Below, in pieces: positions 61,922 to 64,000 of a stretch of 64,000 nucleotides of DNA; the stretch's first letter is position 1, and every line of letters begins with the position of its first letter. The notes beneath the pieces were generated by a model. The model did not search any database. It worked only from the letters and a program-made list of their open reading frames with translations, and was not told where the DNA came from. Source of the DNA: Sphingomonas sp. Root710. Its GTDB lineage: Bacteria > Pseudomonadota > Alphaproteobacteria > Sphingomonadales > Sphingomonadaceae. The position numbers and the translations under genes are program-made. The stretch spans positions 366,611 to 430,610 of the forward strand of contig NZ_LMIB01000016.1 in NCBI RefSeq assembly GCF_001429065.1, given 5' to 3'.

Positions 61922-62738
61922 GATCGTCCGCGCGGCGCTGGCGCGTGCGGCGGCGATCCTGGCGGAGACGAGCGATAGCGCGCGGCTCGACGCCGAACTG
62001 CTGATGGCGCACGCGCTTGGGATCGATCGCGGGGTGATGCTGATCGGCTGGCAGGACATTCCCGCGCCCGCCGCGTTCGACGGGCTGGTCGCGCGCCGCG
62101 CGGCGCACGAGCCGGTCGCCTATATCATCGGCCATCGCGACTTCTGGACGATCAGCCTCGACGTCGGCCCCGGCGTGCTGATCCCGCGCCCCGACAGCGA
62201 GACGCTGGTCGAAGCCGCGGTCGCGCATTTCGGGGCGGCCGGACCCGCGCGCGTCCTCGATCTCGGCACCGGATCGGGGGCGCTGCTGCTCGCTGCGCTC
62301 GCCGAATGGCCGAAGGCGACCGGGCTCGGCGTCGACCGGTCGGCGGCGGCGGTGCGGATCGCGCAGGGCAACGCCGCGCGGCTCGGGCTGCTCGGCCGCG
62401 CGACGATCCGTGAAGGCGACTGGGCCGAGGGGATCGACGAGCGCTTCGATCTGATCCTTTGCAACCCCCCCTATATCGAGCGGGATGCCGCGCTGCCTCC
62501 CGATGTCGCCCGTTTCGAGCCGGCGACGGCGCTGTTCGCCGGTCCGGACGGGCTTGACGACTATCGCCGCCTCGTGCCGCAAATCGCCCGGCTGCTCGCG
62601 CCCGGCGGGCTCGCCGCGATCGAGATCGGCGCGCATCAGGCGGATGCTGTGCGCGCGCTGTTTGCCGAGGCGGGGCTGGCGGCGGGTGTGCGCGGCGACC
62701 TTGCCGGACGCGACCGCGCGATAATCGTCAACGGCTGA
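61914..62738 (+). CDS. prmC: Release factor glutamine methyltransferase
   Basis: 274 residues. It methylates the glutamine of GGQ in RF1 and RF2. The N-terminal helical domain ([27 protein letters not shown]) is followed by [12 protein letters not shown], the SAM site [14 protein letters not shown] and the NPPY motif ([12 protein letters not shown]). It overlaps prfA upstream. Downstream is a 300-base gap before the DUF4167 gene. Confidence 0.97.
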
Positions 62739-63040
62739 TCCTTTTGTCGCAGCGCGGATATATTCCGCTTGGAAAAAGCCGAGCGAGCCCCTACATCGGT
62801 GGATATGGACGGGCCTGCGATGCGTACGCGCACCGGCCCGGTGCTACGACCTCCAATGGCAGGGGCGCCGGTTTCTTTGGGCGGCCATGACGTGTGGCGG
62901 ATGCGGGCCATGTTCGGTCCCGCGCCCGGAGCGGCGTGCATCTAACCGATTAGGGGCGATCCGGCCCCTTGAGTGATCCGGGGCGGTCCCGGTGTGGGGA
63001 GTGGTGAACCGATACCACCAGTGACGAGGACATCGGAAAG
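62739..63040. other. Gap between prmC and the DUF4167 gene
   Basis: A small open frame (62805-62945, 46 residues, starting MDGPAMRTRTG) is possible, but its composition and lack of a clear ribosome site do not support it. No strong hairpin with a T run is seen. The gap probably holds the promoter and leader of the DUF4167 gene. Confidence 0.5.
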
Positions 63041-63979
63041 TTGATCAACAATCGGCAGAACGGCCGCCGTCGCGGCCGTGGCGGTGGTCAGGGTGCGCCC
63101 CGGCCCAATGGTTCGAACGGCGGCCAGGATCGCGGCAACCGCATCGATAACCGCGCGCGCGGCAACGCCGCCCAGCTCCATGAGAAATACAAGGCGCTGG
63201 CGCGGGACGCTCAGATGCAGGGCGACCGGGTCAATACCGAATATTATCTTCAGTTCGCGGACCATTATTTCCGCGTGCTGGCGGAGAGCCGTTCGCGCTT
63301 CGAGGATCAGCAGCCGCGCCCGCGCCGCGACGATTATCAGAATGCGTCCGACGAGGATTATGGCGACGAGGGTGATCGCGCCGGCAATGAGGAGCAGCGC
63401 TCCCCGTCCGAACCGATGTTTGCGATGCGCGAAACAAGTGCTCAGCGCGATTTCGATGGCGAGGCTGACGGCAACCGCGGCGAACGCCCCGATCGGGCGG
63501 CGCGCGGCGAGCGCCCCTATCGTTCCGAGCGGCCGGAGCGGTCCGAGCGAGGGGAGCGTCCCGACCGTTCAGACCGGTCCGAGCGCCCCGTGCGGACCGA
63601 ACGTCCTGACCGGTTCGAGCGTGCCGAACGTCCAGAACGTCCAGAACGCATTGAGGCCGCTGAGCCGGTCGAGACCGCCGAGCGTGGCGAGGATGAGCAG
63701 CGCCGCCCGCGCCGTGGCCGTCCGCCACGCGCCGCAGCGCCCATCGCCGCCGAAGCGCCCGTCGAGGCGAGCACGCCGGCCGAGGCCGTCGCGCCCGCGG
63801 GCGATGATGCGCCTCAGCCGGTGCGCCGTCGCGGCCGCCCGCCGAAGGTGCAGCCGGCCGAGCAGATCGAGGTCGATCGCCTGCCGCCGTCCTTCTCGCT
63901 GAAGCCGACGCCGAACGAAGACGATGCCGTGAAGCCGCGCCGGACGCGCAAGCCGCGCACCGAGCCGGCGGCGATCTGA
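63041..63979 (+). CDS. DUF4167 family protein with RPER-type repeats
   Basis: 312 residues from TTG 63041 (start INNRQNGRRRGRGGG after fMet). The N-terminal RGG-like stretch and the core NAAQLHEKYKALARDAQMQGDRVNTEYYLQFADHYFRVLAE define DUF4167. A low-complexity region follows with tandem R-P-E/D-R-x units (about residues 150-205), then two AT-hook-like RRGRPP motifs. It probably binds nucleic acid. Family members regularly follow prmC in alphaproteobacteria. No ATG is nearby in frame at the start. Confidence 0.9.
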   Translation: MINNRQNGRRRGRGGGQGAPRPNGSNGGQDRGNRIDNRARGNAAQLHEKYKALARDAQMQGDRVNTEYYLQFADHYFRVLAESRSRFEDQQPRPRRDDYQNASDEDYGDEGDRAGNEEQRSPSEPMFAMRETSAQRDFDGEADGNRGERPDRAARGERPYRSERPERSERGERPDRSDRSERPVRTERPDRFERAERPERPERIEAAEPVETAERGEDEQRRPRRGRPPRAAAPIAAEAPVEASTPAEAVAPAGDDAPQPVRRRGRPPKVQPAEQIEVDRLPPSFSLKPTPNEDDAVKPRRTRKPRTEPAAI

Positions 63980-64000
63980 TCGTTTCGCGATGATCGAATG

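Noticed and set aside
62805..62945. 46-residue open frame between prmC and DUF4167
   Set aside because: No ribosome site, no recognisable features, and composition typical of non-coding GC-rich sequence.

Overview
The window is about 64 kb of GC-rich chromosome (near two thirds GC by eye) from an alphaproteobacterium, most likely a sphingomonad of the Sphingomonas/Rhizorhabdus type. The clues are a dapF-mtaB-ftsY-yciB chain, a GapR-type DUF2312 protein, a DUF4167 protein after hisS-prfA-prmC, a long-form isocitrate lyase, a K+-independent H+-pyrophosphatase, a sphingomonad-type 'vgr-related' HExxH protein, and several families of intergenic hairpin repeats of a kind common in sphingomonads. 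The species call is an inference from gene content only. Nearly all of the window is core housekeeping or envelope biology. No phage, transposase, integrase or CRISPR array is visible.

Layout. 1-1.6 kb: the 5' part of a topoisomerase IB gene (cut by the window edge), a secreted SecD-P1-like protein and sufE. 1.7-6.25 kb: a phage-shock-protein (psp) locus. On the minus strand lie a 48-aa exported peptide, pspA, pspB, pspC and three further small PspB-like membrane/coiled-coil proteins, behind a near-perfect sigma-54 promoter. The activator pspF and a GT25 glycosyltransferase diverge from it. 6.3-9.2 kb: a PuuD-N-like membrane protein, Fe superoxide dismutase and a soluble CBS-domain chemoreceptor. 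9.4-14.8 kb: GGDEF-EAL protein, dapF, mtaB, ftsY and yciB, with the last four overlapping or touching. 15-24.8 kb: aceA, ygfZ, pyrC, pepN, a YeeZ-like epimerase, an EamA transporter and a threonine aldolase. 24.8-29.5 kb: pirin, a 1116-aa GH18-deacetylase-GT2 fusion and a small membrane protein. 29.5-36 kb: SGNH esterase, TolA-like protein, hybrid histidine kinase and hppA. 36-43.3 kb: gluQ, HNH nuclease, PilZ protein, M14 carboxypeptidase, DUF4136 lipoprotein, L36, HAD hydrolase, an FNR-box micro-protein, pyk and gapR. 43.5-49 kb: panB, YfgM-like protein, bamB, der, tusA-like and an HPt protein. 49-54.8 kb: nadD-rsfS-rlmH-envC-ctpA, a metallopeptidase-like protein and lolA. 54.8-56.4 kb: a short stretch of lower GC with two orphan genes and stacked hairpins, ending at tRNA-Pro(TGG). 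56.5-64 kb: maiA, tRNA-Pro(CGG), an MFS transporter, ppa, hisS, prfA, prmC and DUF4167.

How the genes work together. Much of the window serves the cell envelope: the Psp membrane-stress response, BamB and a YfgM-like protein for outer-membrane assembly, LolA for lipoprotein transport, EnvC/CtpA for peptidoglycan remodelling, FtsY for membrane targeting and the GH18-deacetylase-GT2 enzyme for an exopolysaccharide. A second theme is translation and its quality control: hisS, prfA/prmC, der, rlmH, rsfS, gluQ, mtaB, L36 and two tRNA-Pro.

The least ordinary signals are the expanded psp array with its shared C-terminal motif, five copies of a repeat whose hairpin arms covary, two long palindromic elements at 43.3 and 46.6 kb, hairpin repeats read in frame at the edges of genes, a HAD hydrolase that seems to start at CTG, an FNR-type box in front of a 36-aa membrane peptide, and a low-GC mini-region beside tRNA-Pro(TGG) with a putative self-regulated DNA-binding protein.
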